64,000 nucleotides of DNA. It comes from Capniomyces stellatus. Lineage: Eukaryota > Kickxellomycota > Harpellomycetes > Harpellales > Legeriomycetaceae. Both the position numbers and the translations under genes were made by a program. Shown here piece by piece: positions 44,301 through 55,983 of the stretch (positions are counted from its first letter, which is position 1; every line of letters begins with the position of its first letter). The notes beneath the pieces were generated by a model that did not search any database, was not told where the DNA came from, and saw only the letters and a list, made by a program, of their open reading frames with translations. The stretch spans positions 228,078-292,077 of the forward strand of contig LUVW01000028.1 in NCBI GenBank assembly GCA_001661515.1, in the 5' to 3' direction.

Positions 44301-46156
44301 AGCAATGACTATTCAGAGTCCTTGTACGTGTACTTTTCCAAGTCAGACACGATTATGCGGATATATCTAAAGCAAAACTCGGACAAGTACAAGGTAGAGT
44401 ACGTAAATCCGTTTGGATCAAACCAGTACCTGGTGTGTGGCCCTGAACTGCCCGAGTCAACCGACCATCTGTCTGCTTACTATGAGGATGCATTTGTTGA
44501 TTCACTTGAGCGCAGCATTTCTGGGCTTGCGGGAAATACCCAGAACAATATCCGTTCGCCCCAAACTCCCCCCAGAAAACAGGCTCAGGCGTTTGAATCA
44601 AAACACACTAATGTCACTAGTGATGTGTCTCCACAATCATCCAGTTGCTCAAACTCTGAGCTCAACGTTATATCTCCATCTGCCCTAAACTCTTCCAACT
44701 ACTCGATTATCCCTGCAAAGTTTTCAGGCTCACTGTCAGAACTGCATATCGACTCTGCCAGAAACACCTTTTCAGCTTCTGGTTCCAACCGTTTCAGCAC
44801 TTCAATCGTAACCGACAACCCTGATAAACTCTCCATCTCTGCGCGCCGCCACTCTTTATGTCTTCCCAATCAAACTCCCACCAACGGTTCAATCAACAAC
44901 CTATCCTCATTATCCAGAATTCTTCAGTCTACAACTCACGAATCTGCCTTGAATCTGTACCAATCCAGGCCGCAGTTTAAACACATGGGCATATACGATA
45001 AATCTGCTCCAAACAAGCCACACAACATCGTTTCCAAGCTCCTGGCTCATAGACTCCCTCTATTCGCTAACAACAAAAACTCGGTGCTTCTGAAACACAA
45101 CCCCAACTTTATCGATCGCTTTATCCAACTCAAGTCTGCTGGCTCGTTTATCAATGTTGACATTGGTGTTTTCCACATGAAGTTTGACTCTGAACATTCA
45201 ACTTCCTGCTCAAATCCTGATACTACAGATACTCTTTCCTATAACAACGACATTGACTTTAAACAGGTGTTCAATGACCTTAAATCATATGTAAGTATCT
45301 ATTATCCATGTATTACTGATTTATAACTGATTTATAACCACCCCCCCCCCCCTTAAATACTATAACAGTAATTCTGAAATGTCCATTTTGTTAAATTAAC
45401 TGATAAATGTAATCGTGTGTTGATATTTTGTATTGTTTTTTTTAGTCAAACTGCTCGCCCAATTCCACTGCCAGTATTGGGAACCGCTCTTACAAACCTC
45501 CAAAATCGTTTGGCTACGACCTGAACTTTGCGTCTGCTGAACAAGCAGCAATAAAAAACGCGCGCTTGTTTGTAATATGCGTTGACGATGGTGTAATTCC
45601 GTCACTTAAACTCCACCACACACTCTTGCGGGTCAAGCAGTTTGGTTTAACTGGAATTGAATCTATCGACAAACACTTGTTATCAAACAACTCCAACAAC
45701 TCCAACAACTCCGGGTCCACCAATACAGTACCTCACACCAACATGCCAACCATTTATAAATCTAAATCTTTTGAAAGCTCCATCTCCAACATACACTCTA
45801 AATCTCAAAGCCACAAAACTCCCACCATATTTTCAACCGAGGTTTCACAACTCCGTGTTTTCTTTGTTATTGGCGCTGTCCCCGAGTCAGCCGGTATGCT
45901 GGTCCAGGTCAAAACTGTAATCCATGGTTCTGGAACAATGGAAAACGAATACATCTTGAACAACACCGGCCCCATATTCAACGACTCGGTTGTTCACATC
46001 GAACACCTCCACGTGTTACTGTCACTCACTTTGGTTGAAACTCACCGCGCAATATCTAAAGTCGCTGGTCTAGACTCTTCGCTGTTTGCTACTCGGAGAA
46101 ACGAGATCAAACAGATTGCTGCTTCATGCTCCTCTGTTCCCGCATACATCTACTAG
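38368..46156 (+). CDS. RALGAPB: Ral GTPase-activating protein beta-subunit-like protein (RALGAPB)
   Basis: Resembles RALGAPB, the non-catalytic scaffold of the heterodimeric RalGAP (a TSC1/2-like complex acting on Ral-type small GTPases). Proposed exons: 38368-38610, 38706-38790, 39050-39324, 39412-39927, 40149-40211, 40384-40526, 40650-40946, about 41105-41400, 41537-42142, 42298-42459, 42572-42733, 42969-45290 and 45446-46156, about 1,960 residues (human about 1,494). Family blocks in order: FDWAYALLLQGLLMPIEY, NFFEVWFRTETVDD, RYWTHRPEVVDDLAAAVVAF, ILDIVGNQLFNGVF, NPDKLRSSACYILSIILS, and at the end NARLFVICVDDG and GPIFNDSVVHIEHLHVLLSL followed by RRNEIKQIA, as in the degenerate RapGAP domain. 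All junctions close except exon 7/8. The exon 12 insert is acidic and Ser-rich. The first two exons are the least certain; the next ATG downstream is at 38739. Confidence 0.72.
39369..39392 (+). repeat. GATACT microsatellite in an intron
   Basis: Four copies of a GATACT hexamer inside the intron 39325-39411 of the RalGAP-beta-like gene. Confidence 0.8.
41007..41082 (+). repeat. 12-bp intronic minisatellite (GATTTTGATGGT)n
   Basis: About six tandem copies of GATTTTGATGGT inside the intron before exon 8 of the RalGAP-beta-like gene. This is the one junction in that gene whose phase I could not close. Confidence 0.9.
42918..42931. other. Assembly gap (14 N) in poly-T, inside an intron
   Basis: The N run lies in the T tract of the intron before the large exon 12 of the RalGAP-beta-like gene, so it does not affect the coding frame. 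A single N in poly-A at 40100 sits in another intron of the same gene. Confidence 0.95.
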
Positions 46157-49100
46157 CCCCTTAAACCCTTTTTTATTGGCTTTGGTATAAACCAATTTGC
46201 CTTACTTTGTGATTTTATTCCATTACATTTGTCTATTGTAACTACCCATCATAACGCCTTTTTTTTTTCTTTTTTTTGTTTTTGCTTATTTTTGCGTTGT
46301 TTTTATATTTGCCATTTGTCACGCCATCTTTATCCTTATTTTATTTTTTGATAGCTATTGTTATTTCTTGATACTGAATAATGTAACTTTAAGTAAGACA
46401 TATGTATTTGATACTTCAATATACTTATGCATAAACCCAACTTCATCAACATTCCATCCCCCCTCTTTTCAACGTATCTTTTATCTCATCGCTAGCAAAA
46501 TACGATCTAACCATCAAAAAACTAAACAGATATTGGAAAATGGAAATAAAAAGCTGAGGGGAGCCTTGATACTTTTTACTCTGATTTTTTTTCTATTGTA
46601 ATCGGTTTTATTATTTTTTTTTTGGTTCTCGTTATTCGTCCTAGTTTTATATTATCCAAGCTATACAAGATATTTGCCGACAAAGTTAACCATAATTTTC
46701 TTGTTGTAATGATACGTTGCCTGGTATCATAAACCGATAAAATCCAAATCTCATGTGATCACTTTATAGGTGACACACACTTTACAACCTTTTTGGCCAA
46801 AGCATTATTCCTCCCTTTTTCTCAGTTTACGGGTGGACAGTTATCCTTGAACGACATACCTATTGGCTTATACAACCAAGCTACCCCCCACATTCATCAA
46901 TCTCAAGCAAGTTTGATTCACTTTTTTTTTTTGCTTTTATCTTCAATAATCGAACTTTTTGCCTGCTTTCTTGTTAACCTTGAGATCTACATTGGACCTT
47001 TTGTAAATTGGCCGTCTTCTTCAGGCCTTATTATCCCTTTTTTTTTGGATTTGCAATTATGGGTTGCGAGTTTGCTGAAATAAATATCCACCTTGTACTA
47101 CATCTCTTAATGACTATACTTCCTAGTTTAAATGGGGGAAAATGCCATATGACCACTTTAATTAGAGCGTATTCAGGTAAATTGTATTAACAACCCCCCG
47201 TTGTCTGCATCTCAATTTACTGTAGATGGACCAAAATGATCTACCAAATTTAATATTACAGGCTTTTATTATACTCTACAAAATTTTATTATATTCTACA
47301 AGTTTTTAATGAACATACAAAACTAGAAGCATGTTACATGTTTGTTTACCAACCAAAACTGGCGCAATATATAGTATCACCTGAACTTTTCGGCTCCCAA
47401 ATAACCAAACCTCCATCTAATAAATACAACCGGACAAAACAAAGTGGCTTTGATAATATCTATAAACGCACGAGTAAGAAATATAGTAACAAAATGTAAA
47501 CAAGATATATGTATGTCGTTTCAATCTTCCAAAATCCATCAGCCCATCTACTAGTAATTGGCAGAATTGTTTGGTTACAAGAAACCTTGTCCAAACTCAA
47601 TAAATAAACCCCGTAGAATGGCAATATATTATTTCTCTGTAAATAAGGGCTGGCAGGATTTTTTTACATAAAGCGATTTGATGTACACCAAATGCTCAAC
47701 GTGTGATATGTTTTCTTTTTTCTTTTTGCATATTTCAATATGGCTTTGGGAGTCTAAGAAGAGTTTTTCGATATATTTATTTAGTGTTTGGGAGAAGAGT
47801 CGATCGATAGGGAGAGCTTGGTAGTGAAGGATGAAAGGTCACGTTGATACTACCATTAAACTTTGTTTGGCAACAGGTACCAGTTGGGCAAAACGTGTTA
47901 ATTGAAAATTACACAAAGCATTAGAGAAAAAAAAAATAGAATGGTGGTTGCTTTGGTTTTGTAAAAACAATTCAAGGGTGCTCTTTGTTTTTTGTTTTTT
48001 TTGCAGCATTGTAAAATTGCACATCTAGAACCAGTTCACGAATTAATAAGTTTTTTATGCAGATTTGGTAATGGTAAAAGTGGATCCAATTGTTAATATA
48101 ACGTGACTAGGAGTGAGGGAGAGAGAATAAATGTCATTCCGATTTATCCTATTTTTGTTCTGCTACTCAATTCATCTTGGACCCAGATATGTTTCCAAGT
48201 AATGGCCTTTTTACTCATTGATAATAAGCAGGGTTCGATGTTAATGCAATATAGAGAACAGGAAATGGGAGTATAAGGTAACAAAGCAATGCTCAGTGAC
48301 AGAACTGAGCGGTGGGTGCGATTGAGGACAAAAAAAAAAAAAAAAAGGAAGACAACCCTATTGACACTTTAATTTCTGGATTTTACTATACGGAAGATCT
48401 AGGGCGAAGGTGTATCCTTATTGGGGCATTTGGTATGATTGCGAAAAAGAAAAGAGCCATAGCGCAAAACAGCCTTAATCAGGGTTGTTTAAGTTGTACC
48501 CAATAAACGCACAAGGTTATATAAACGAATGTATTAAAAAAATAGCGGTGTATGTTTTTCCAAATTAAAAATACCAAAATTTAGCATTCGCCAATTTGCT
48601 AATATCGAACAAATAAAACCATCAAACTCACCCCCCCCCCTTCTTCAAAAAAGTTTATATATCGACATCAAAAAATGCTGTTTGTTTGTGAAAATGTTTG
48701 AATTAATAAGAAGCTGATCAAAAAATAAAAATAAAGAAAAACAGTCGAGAATAATCAAAATTGATTCAAGTCAACACCAAGTTTTATTGATTCAAGTTTC
48801 AAAGTGCACTATTATGTAATTTACCTTTAGGGTTTTTTTTATTCCATAGGGAAAGAAAAGTAATAATAGCAAAAAAGGAACTCCACACACGGTCTAATCC
48901 GATTTGAGCATTGTTATTATTGCTTTATATTGCTTCTAATGCTGATATTCAAAAATGAAATGTGAGAAAAAAAAAATAGGTCTTTTAGGTTTATATATAT
49001 ATATGTTTTTTTTGTTTTGTTCAGACCAAACAGAAAGTGTATAAATAGTTTCTATTGGAACACTTTTTTTAAATAAAGATATTTTAACAGCTTTATTTAA

Positions 49101-49477
49101 AACAAAACGAAAAAAAAAGTAAATAGATACCAACAGGCAACTGGATACAAATTACAAACTTGGCAGAATAGTATAATCAACCACCTCTTTTTTTTTGAAG
49201 CAAAGAAAACTTTGGAGACTAAATTAGTTATTAACAAAGACTTGGCTCGATAAATATATCAGCAAGCTCAAATATTTTAAAGGAGACTATCTTTTTTAGC
49301 AGTAAACTATACTTGAAAAGAACAGTTAAAGATACTTGTAAAGGGACTATCCGCAGTTTAATTAAACTCGTTTGAATACCAAGACCAGAAATACACAGGC
49401 AGATAACAGTACTATTAAAAAGATCGTAATTAGTTAATACAAAAGCACAGAAAGAAAGAAAGAAGCCACAAGAAGAA
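46157..49477. other. Long AT-rich intergenic region
   Basis: About 3.3 kb with no supported gene. Frames at 46793-47083 and 48312-48506 lack an ATG start and look like chance. There are A, T and C homopolymers (C10-12 near 48631). No RNA gene is recognised. Confidence 0.5.
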
Positions 49478-49918
49478 ATGTCCTCGCAGAATAACAGACA
49501 TGATAACGGCATTATGCCAGCACCAGTGAATATCCCAGCACCGCAAGCAAGACGGCTCAGCGCTGCACTGTGGCAAGGAGGAAACTCGTACTCATACTCA
49601 AACAGGTATTCATTCTCAGACTCTGGATCTTCCAATATGGCAAACAGCCTTCCTCAGCAAATGAACCAAAGCACGCCACCAGCACTTAACAGCTTTAACG
49701 TGGCAATGAAAGGGATAACGGCGAATAGCAACATGAACAGGAACATGGACTTGAACCAAAATAATCAAAAGTCTAGTATGAGCTCTTTATCATTTGGACT
49801 CGGCCCACAGACTGAAAACAAAAACAATTTGTGTGTTCAACCGCCAGCCAACACGGCTGGCCCAAGACCACAAACGCCAATGCAAAAAATGATCCTTGAA
49901 GGGATGTTTTTGGACTGA
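49478..49918 (+). CDS. Small Ser/Asn-rich protein with RRLS motif and conserved-looking C-terminus
   Basis: A 146-residue single-exon protein from the ATG at 49478. It is disordered throughout: Met/Asn/Gln/Ser/Pro-rich. Two features stand out. QARRLSAALWQGG near residue 28 contains an RRxS site typical of basophilic kinases (PKA-like). The C-terminus is PQTPMQKMILEGMFLD. From memory, small fungal proteins with several RRxS sites also end in a similar 'ILxGxFxD' tail, so this may be a member of that poorly studied fungal family; no search was possible. There are no membrane segments or Cys pairs. The leader is AT-rich, and the start is the first ATG after a long stretch with in-frame stops. 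Confidence 0.7.
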   Translation: MSSQNNRHDNGIMPAPVNIPAPQARRLSAALWQGGNSYSYSNRYSFSDSGSSNMANSLPQQMNQSTPPALNSFNVAMKGITANSNMNRNMDLNQNNQKSSMSSLSFGLGPQTENKNNLCVQPPANTAGPRPQTPMQKMILEGMFLD

Positions 49919-50428
49919 TTGATCCCGCAGCATATCTTTTTTCCAAAGTCCGGCCCTATATTCTTAACCACACCTCCCCTACCTCATCATATAACCGGAG
50001 GAAAATAGCAAAACATTTAGTTTATTCTGTATTCTAACCACCAAAGCAAATTGTATTTTAATACTCATACGTATATCTCTGTACTTTTAAGATATCAGTG
50101 CAACCAAACCAACTTTTTCACACTTGAAAAGCCCAATCTCGTTTCTGTGTGTAAAAGTTGTACCGTGATTTGTAAATCTTTTGTAGTTTAAAGTATTTTA
50201 TTTTTTTACTTTTTATGTTGTACTTTTTATTTATGGGTTTCGTTGTGTTTCTCCAAACCCAAAAAACTCTTTGTGAAAGTTCAAATAAAACACAATCATA
50301 GCAGCAAATACAACAACATTTTCGTTTATTCATGATTAAAAAAAAGTAAAAAGTAAAAAAAATAATAAATTAACTAAATCCTAAAAAACTGGAATATCCA
50401 AAAGAAAAGAGGGAGATATAAATACATT
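49919..50428. other. Spacer between convergent genes
   Basis: About 500 bases separating the convergent ends of the small Ser-rich protein gene and NEDD1. AATAAA-like hexamers are present on both strands. Nothing else is seen. Confidence 0.5.
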
Positions 50429-53400
50429 CTATTCCAAGTCGCTGTAGCTGTTGTTGAGTATGTTTGAAGGAACATAGCTTCTCAATCTCTTATTCTCGCC
50501 TCTCAGCCTGATAACCTCGTCGACTAGCAAACTGTTGTCGGAAACGCTAGTGATAAGTGCATTCAGCTTCTTTTGCATATAATAGTTTTGCCTAATCATA
50601 TCAATGTGAACATTCTGAATATCAGACTGAATTTGAGTCACCATCTGAGTCATGGATTCTTGAACCGAAGATTTTAAAATATTCTGAGAAAATGCAGCAA
50701 CGTTATCGCCAACAACAGGCGCAGTATACTGTGAGTGAGTGGAACGGTGCCTAGTTTGATGTTCAGTTTGATGTTGTTCAGTTTGATGTCCAGTTTGGTA
50801 TTCAGTTTGAAGGTGCTCAGTTTGATAGCGATTGTCCAGGTTTGGATGAGTATCCATAGTCCCATTTTGATTGGATACTTGTTGAGAGCCATGGTGAGCA
50901 TCGCCATTTTCGCTAGGTCTAGGTTTCTGTCGAGTTGTAACATTGATAAAGTTTTTGTTATTAGAGCCATCTGATCCATCACTTACTGTCGGGTATAAAA
51001 CCGGACTCGTGTGTTTGGCAAGTGGTTTGTTGCTGTCAGTTGGCGATGGTTGGTTTGGCATGGAAGAAACGGGGGATTGGGGTTGTAGATGTGGCCGTGT
51101 TTCAGATTGAGCTAGCGATGATTGTGGCGGTGATAAGTGCGTGGAGTTTTTTGGCCGGGTAAAGTCGTTCATAGTGTTGTTTGAACTCCTGTTGTCCTTG
51201 ATGTGATTTGGGGTAAACCCACTGCCAGCAGAGTTGTCCAGGTTGTTTTGTTGGGTCGGTAGATCAGTCAAAGTCTTGTCAAATAGGAGGAAGAGATTGT
51301 CTTCACTAACCTTCCCGCACACCTGCGATCTCAGCAAAGAACTCCTTCTTCTTGACTCGCGAAGTTGCTCGTCTGTGAGGGCACCGAATTTTGGCGGGTC
51401 TTGTTTGCTGATATTTTGAAAAAACTGGACTTTGTTGAGTATTTTGGGTCCCAAACTCCTGCTTGAAGTGTGGGACTTGTCGTGCACCATTTCATCTTCA
51501 GCGGTTTCTGGTTTGGAAAACAGTTTTTTAGGAGAACTTGAACCAACTTTGCTGCTTAATCCATCAAATAAGGCACCAGGGTAGCTTCGTTTGTTTGTCC
51601 TGTGCTCAGAGTTGGGAGTGGCGTGGCTTTTGGGGCTGTTGAGTCTTTTGAGGCTGTTATAGGTGTCCAATGGCGTTAAAACGGCCACAAGAGACTCCAT
51701 GCTTGCATCTGCATGGCTCACCAAGCCTCCGCTCGCGTTTTTGCCCACGCTGCGGCCGTCATTGTAGCTGTTTCTGATATAGTTATTAAACTCGGTTCGG
51801 TGCTCCAAATGACTTTTACCGTCCAGCATTTCCCGGATATTAATAAACTTTGAGCTGCCTGGGGACCTGTTCAATGCCTGAGACGGATCATTTACCGATT
51901 CTCCTGTTTTTATCCTTACCCCAGAACTAAACATGCTGCGGTTGTCAAGTTTCCAAGACGTGGTTTTATCTTGGTTAGGCTCGTTGTATCCTTCTGGAGT
52001 CATAAAGTCCAGCAGGCCACTGCTCTCGCTTTTCCTAAAACTTGCGCCAACCGAGTTTTGTTTATTGTGGCTTATTGAACGAGCAGCATGTCTAAAGTTT
52101 AGCGGCGTATCAACATCGTCCGTTTGTCTCACCCATGAGCCAAGCTGCGAGTCAGGGTCACCAAATATCCCTGATGGCGGCCTTTGGGTTGGCGTATCTG
52201 TTTTATCAAGACTTGCGTTCATGACTCTGCCTTTCAAAGCCCCGTTGCTCGCATCATTACTGATTCTGCTTTTTTCACCAACATCCGGTTTATCCAAGGC
52301 AACTGTGCTACTGCTAATCGGCGGGTTATTGCTATTTGCGTCCTTTTTGGCTGCCGATGGCTGCAGAAAATTCTCCAAGCTATCAACTTTTGGAATCTCA
52401 TTGGCGTCTGGACGATTAACCTTCTCCGCCAAGCTGCTTTTCCTAGACCACGAGGGCGGAGAAAACAGTCTTGTTACTTTTTCCATGTTGATAATCGACT
52501 TTTTCTTGGTTTTCAGTACGTTTTTATTTTTCAGTTTTGGGTCGATTTGATCTGTATATGATATATGCAAAACTCTCTCCCTCATCCCCGAATATCGCTC
52601 CCACACAGGCTTTGTCATTGCCCGAACATCAAATTCACATATTTTCCCGTAAATATCGCCTGTATAAATCGAGTGTTCGTTGTTTATGTCCATTGTTGAA
52701 AATGGTGTATTGAAGTTTGCCAGCAAAGTCGATGATTTTTTCACCCCCAGGTCAGATACAGAAATATACCCGTCCATGCCCACCGAGTACGACACTCGAA
52801 ACTGGTTGATATTGAATTTGATTCCTGTAATTGGCGAGTTGTGTACCTGTGGCAAGACACGCAGTGGAAGCGACTTTGGCTGGTTGCTATCGTATATTTG
52901 CATCATCCCATCGTCGCTCCCTGCTATCAGTATCGAGTTTTGCGTGGAGTTTATGTCCAGCTCCCCAATTCGCTATTTTCATTACATTACATTGTGTTTT
53001 ATCAAATTTAATATGTTTTCTGTTTCTACTTTTCCTTTTAATCTCAACTCTAATCCCCCACCCCTCTCTATCTGCCTAAAGTACATTCATATCTATCTCA
53101 ATGGCTATCCTTATAGTTTTTCTTACCGCTTTGGTCATCGATGTTAAAAACGACTTTCGGTTGGTTTCGCGATTGTAATATATTATCTCTCCACCGCTCT
53201 CTCCCCCAGTCGCGATGATTTCGCCTCTAAAGTCAGTGCCCATACAGCTAATCCTTGCTTGTGTTGTCTATATTATAAAAGGTATGCAGTTCCGAATTAA
53301 TTGGTTACACCAACATCACCACAAATCAGCTAGCCAGCCATCCACTTGTCTGTTATATGGATTTATAGAAATAGCAGCCTATTTACTCAAAGTTCCCCAT

Positions 53401-54059
53401 GTTTACTTACAAATAGTGAAGGCCCAAACACGCTTTTACGAAAGTCCCACCTCTTTACAAATTTGTTGTTATAGCAAGCTACCAAAATTCCGTTTCTGTA
53501 CAACTTGTCAAACACCACGCTCGTTATTCTATCGCCTTCCAACTATATCCAAACAAACACTTTAAATTAGTCTCTCGCTACTTCAAACCAAGGCTTTAGA
53601 GCCACTTTACGCATACGTGTTTGCTTTAAATAAAAATTATCCGAGTAAGATTTTACGTTTTGTATTGATAATTCCGGTTCGCCTGTGGGTCTGTACAGCT
53701 TGATTATCCCCGACTCTCCTGCAACTGCAATCTTTAGCTCTACAATTCCAAATTAATTTACAAAAAGCTGAGTACCCCGGAAATATAAACACAGCCTCGT
53801 TTAGATGTGCAACAAACATAGTTTGTTCAATATTCAGACACCCAAATATAAACAAATTACCTTCGTTTGACCACTTGATGTTACTAATCCCACTATACTT
53901 ATTTTGAGATCTGAATGGCTCAAACATTGAGCCGTTTCTCACCCCAATTCTACCACTGTCTACTATAACCCCGTCTTCATTGCTGCTCTGGGTTTCTACT
54001 CTCTTTGCCAAATCCCACACCTCCACAAATCTCTCTGTCGCCGAAGCGAGTATTGGCAT
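50429..54059 (-). CDS. NEDD1: NEDD1/GCP-WD homolog (gamma-tubulin complex recruitment)
   Basis: NEDD1 recruits the gamma-tubulin ring complex to spindle poles and microtubules. Minus-strand exons: 54059 to about 53778 (ATG, ERFVEVWDLAKRV), about 53740 to 53582 (LKIAVAGESGIIKLYRPTGE), 53542-53411 (VVFDKLYRNGILVACYNNKF), 53267-53127 (ARISCMGTDFRGEIIATGGE) and 52972-50429, about 1,080 residues (human about 660). The N-terminal 300 residues form WD40 repeats. The middle is disordered, Ser/Asn/Gln-rich, with a His/Thr/Gln/Glu repeat. The C-terminal 80 residues match the NEDD1 gamma-tubulin-binding helices: VHIDMIRQNYYMQKKLNALI, then LLVDEVIRLRGENKRLRSY (compare animal 'VAEIERLREENKRLR'). The last three introns close in phase; exon 1/2 is unresolved. 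The intron 53581-53543 is only 39 nt. Confidence 0.85.
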
Positions 54060-55983
54060 ATTAAACTACTGTTTGGTTTATTATTTGGCCCCCTGCTGTT
54101 TTTGTAGTTCGATATTTAGCTGGGATCCAGCTTAAGTTATGTTGATTCCTTGCTTTATAATACTTTCTAAGTACTTTATATCACCACTCGTATCCTCTAA
54201 CCTGCGTTTACTTCTGCCAATTATCCCGGCGTGTGATGTACTTGCTTCACTTTTTTATTCTGCTCTTAATTTTATATTCCCGATTTTCTGTTTTACCTCT
54301 ATTTCCAATCCTAATCCCAGTTTAAAAATATAATTATTGTCTAGTTCGTTTCAATTGTACTCGTTAATACTTTCTCAATTAGCGTGCTCATCGACCTACC
54401 CTGTGTTGACTCGACTCTTTTTTTAAAAAAAAACCCCCTACGTTGTATAACCTTAGGTGTTCTGGGTATTAAAATTGAAAGAAGAAAAAACTACTGTTTC
54501 GAATATTTTCTCACCTTCAACTTACAAGTGAAACTTTTTCTTTTCGCGCGTAAATTGTAAAAGTTGGCGTGAATTTGACCGAGCACTTTATTTGCACTTT
54601 CTCCTTTGCTAATTGGATGATTTATTCGAAAACTCGATTTATATTTAATTCACAGAAAGCTGCTATTATGTTAGCTTGGAATTTTATTAAATTCCAAAAT
54701 CTTTTAATTAAGGGAAGCATTTAGTTTGCTTTATTTGCCAAATCTAAACCAACAGTTGCTGAACAAACAAATCAAAGTAAAAGGGCACTTTCATCAAACA
54801 CTCTATTTATATACTTGCTTTTCAAGCGAACTTGTTAAAATTAAATATACCAGCCATTGGGTAACCCAGCCAAAACAACCTACTCTATTTTTCAAATTTA
54901 TTAAAACTCACAATCACTATTTACTGCTTAAAATTATGCTGGCGAACATGGGCCAACCTTGACAAATCTTGAATGAGAGACTCTGTGCTGGTTATATAAA
55001 TGCACTTATTTAAACTTCAAAACTAACCATTGTTGAATTGAGTTGAGCTGGCTTGGTATTTATTTCAATACACCATTAGCCGATATAGCTTGCCAGCAAG
55101 AGTAAAGTATACAACATTCACATTCCAATTTACTCGAGTTTTCTTTTTTTTTTTTCAAAGAAAAAAGTAAATAAAATAATCAGTGATTTACACCAAATCT
55201 AAACGAGATGGATAAACAAATAAAACAAGGGATAATACGGATCAGCTCAAAAAAAAAACAGGCACTAGTTGAATGTGGATATCAAGATTTTATTTTATTT
55301 TATGTTTATTTTTTGTGATTTTAGAAACGATAATTTAGATTTACAGAAAGTAACTCAGTTGATAACACTTATTAAGGAAATGGTAACAAAGAACGATCAG
55401 ACCCGATAAATTTTATTTAGCCAAAAACAGAAATAAGGGGGGGGGAATTACCACTTTAATCATCAGTAATAACGGGATAAACAAAGTAACAATCAAATCG
55501 ATTTATCAACCTTTACCCGTCAATCAAAAAGTAAAAGTGAAAAGTGTGGGATTTGTGTGCAAAAAAAAAAGGTTGCAATTGACTTTTTTCAATGTTATTA
55601 GAGATTAGTCGTGAGCAAAAAATAACCTAATTTCAGCTAAACTATTGGCAAATAATTGACTGATTTAAGCTAAAAAAATTTTAGCCATCGATTCGAGTAA
55701 AAAGAAGGGAAAAGAGGAAATAAGACATTCGAGTTGGACCTAATAAATAAAATGGCAGAATATGTAACCAAGTCATACTAAATAGAGATAATCTGCATTT
55801 TCCTAAAAGTATAGTATGCGTTTTTCCCAGGACTGTTTTGTTTATAAACTTGCAAAATCCAATACCAAGAGCAAAAGATACATAGTAAATAGCGCAGTCT
55901 GAAGACACAAGCTACTAGAAATATCCATCAAATAAAATATCATCAGGGACAAAGAAGAGCAAAAAAAAACAAGCAAAATAAGA
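54060..55983. other. Divergent promoter region between NEDD1 and STR2
   Basis: About 1.9 kb of AT-rich spacer between two genes pointing away from each other. It contains a T-run/A-run tract near 54419-54433 and a G run near 55438. No gene is supported. Confidence 0.5.

Noticed and set aside
46793..47083. 96-codon frame after the RalGAP-beta-like gene
   Set aside because: No ATG start, a hydrophobic T-rich half, and no family resemblance.
52184..52561. Plus-strand frames of 125-205 codons over NEDD1 (51933-52561)
   Set aside because: Shadows of the long NEDD1 last exon, whose product matches on the minus strand.
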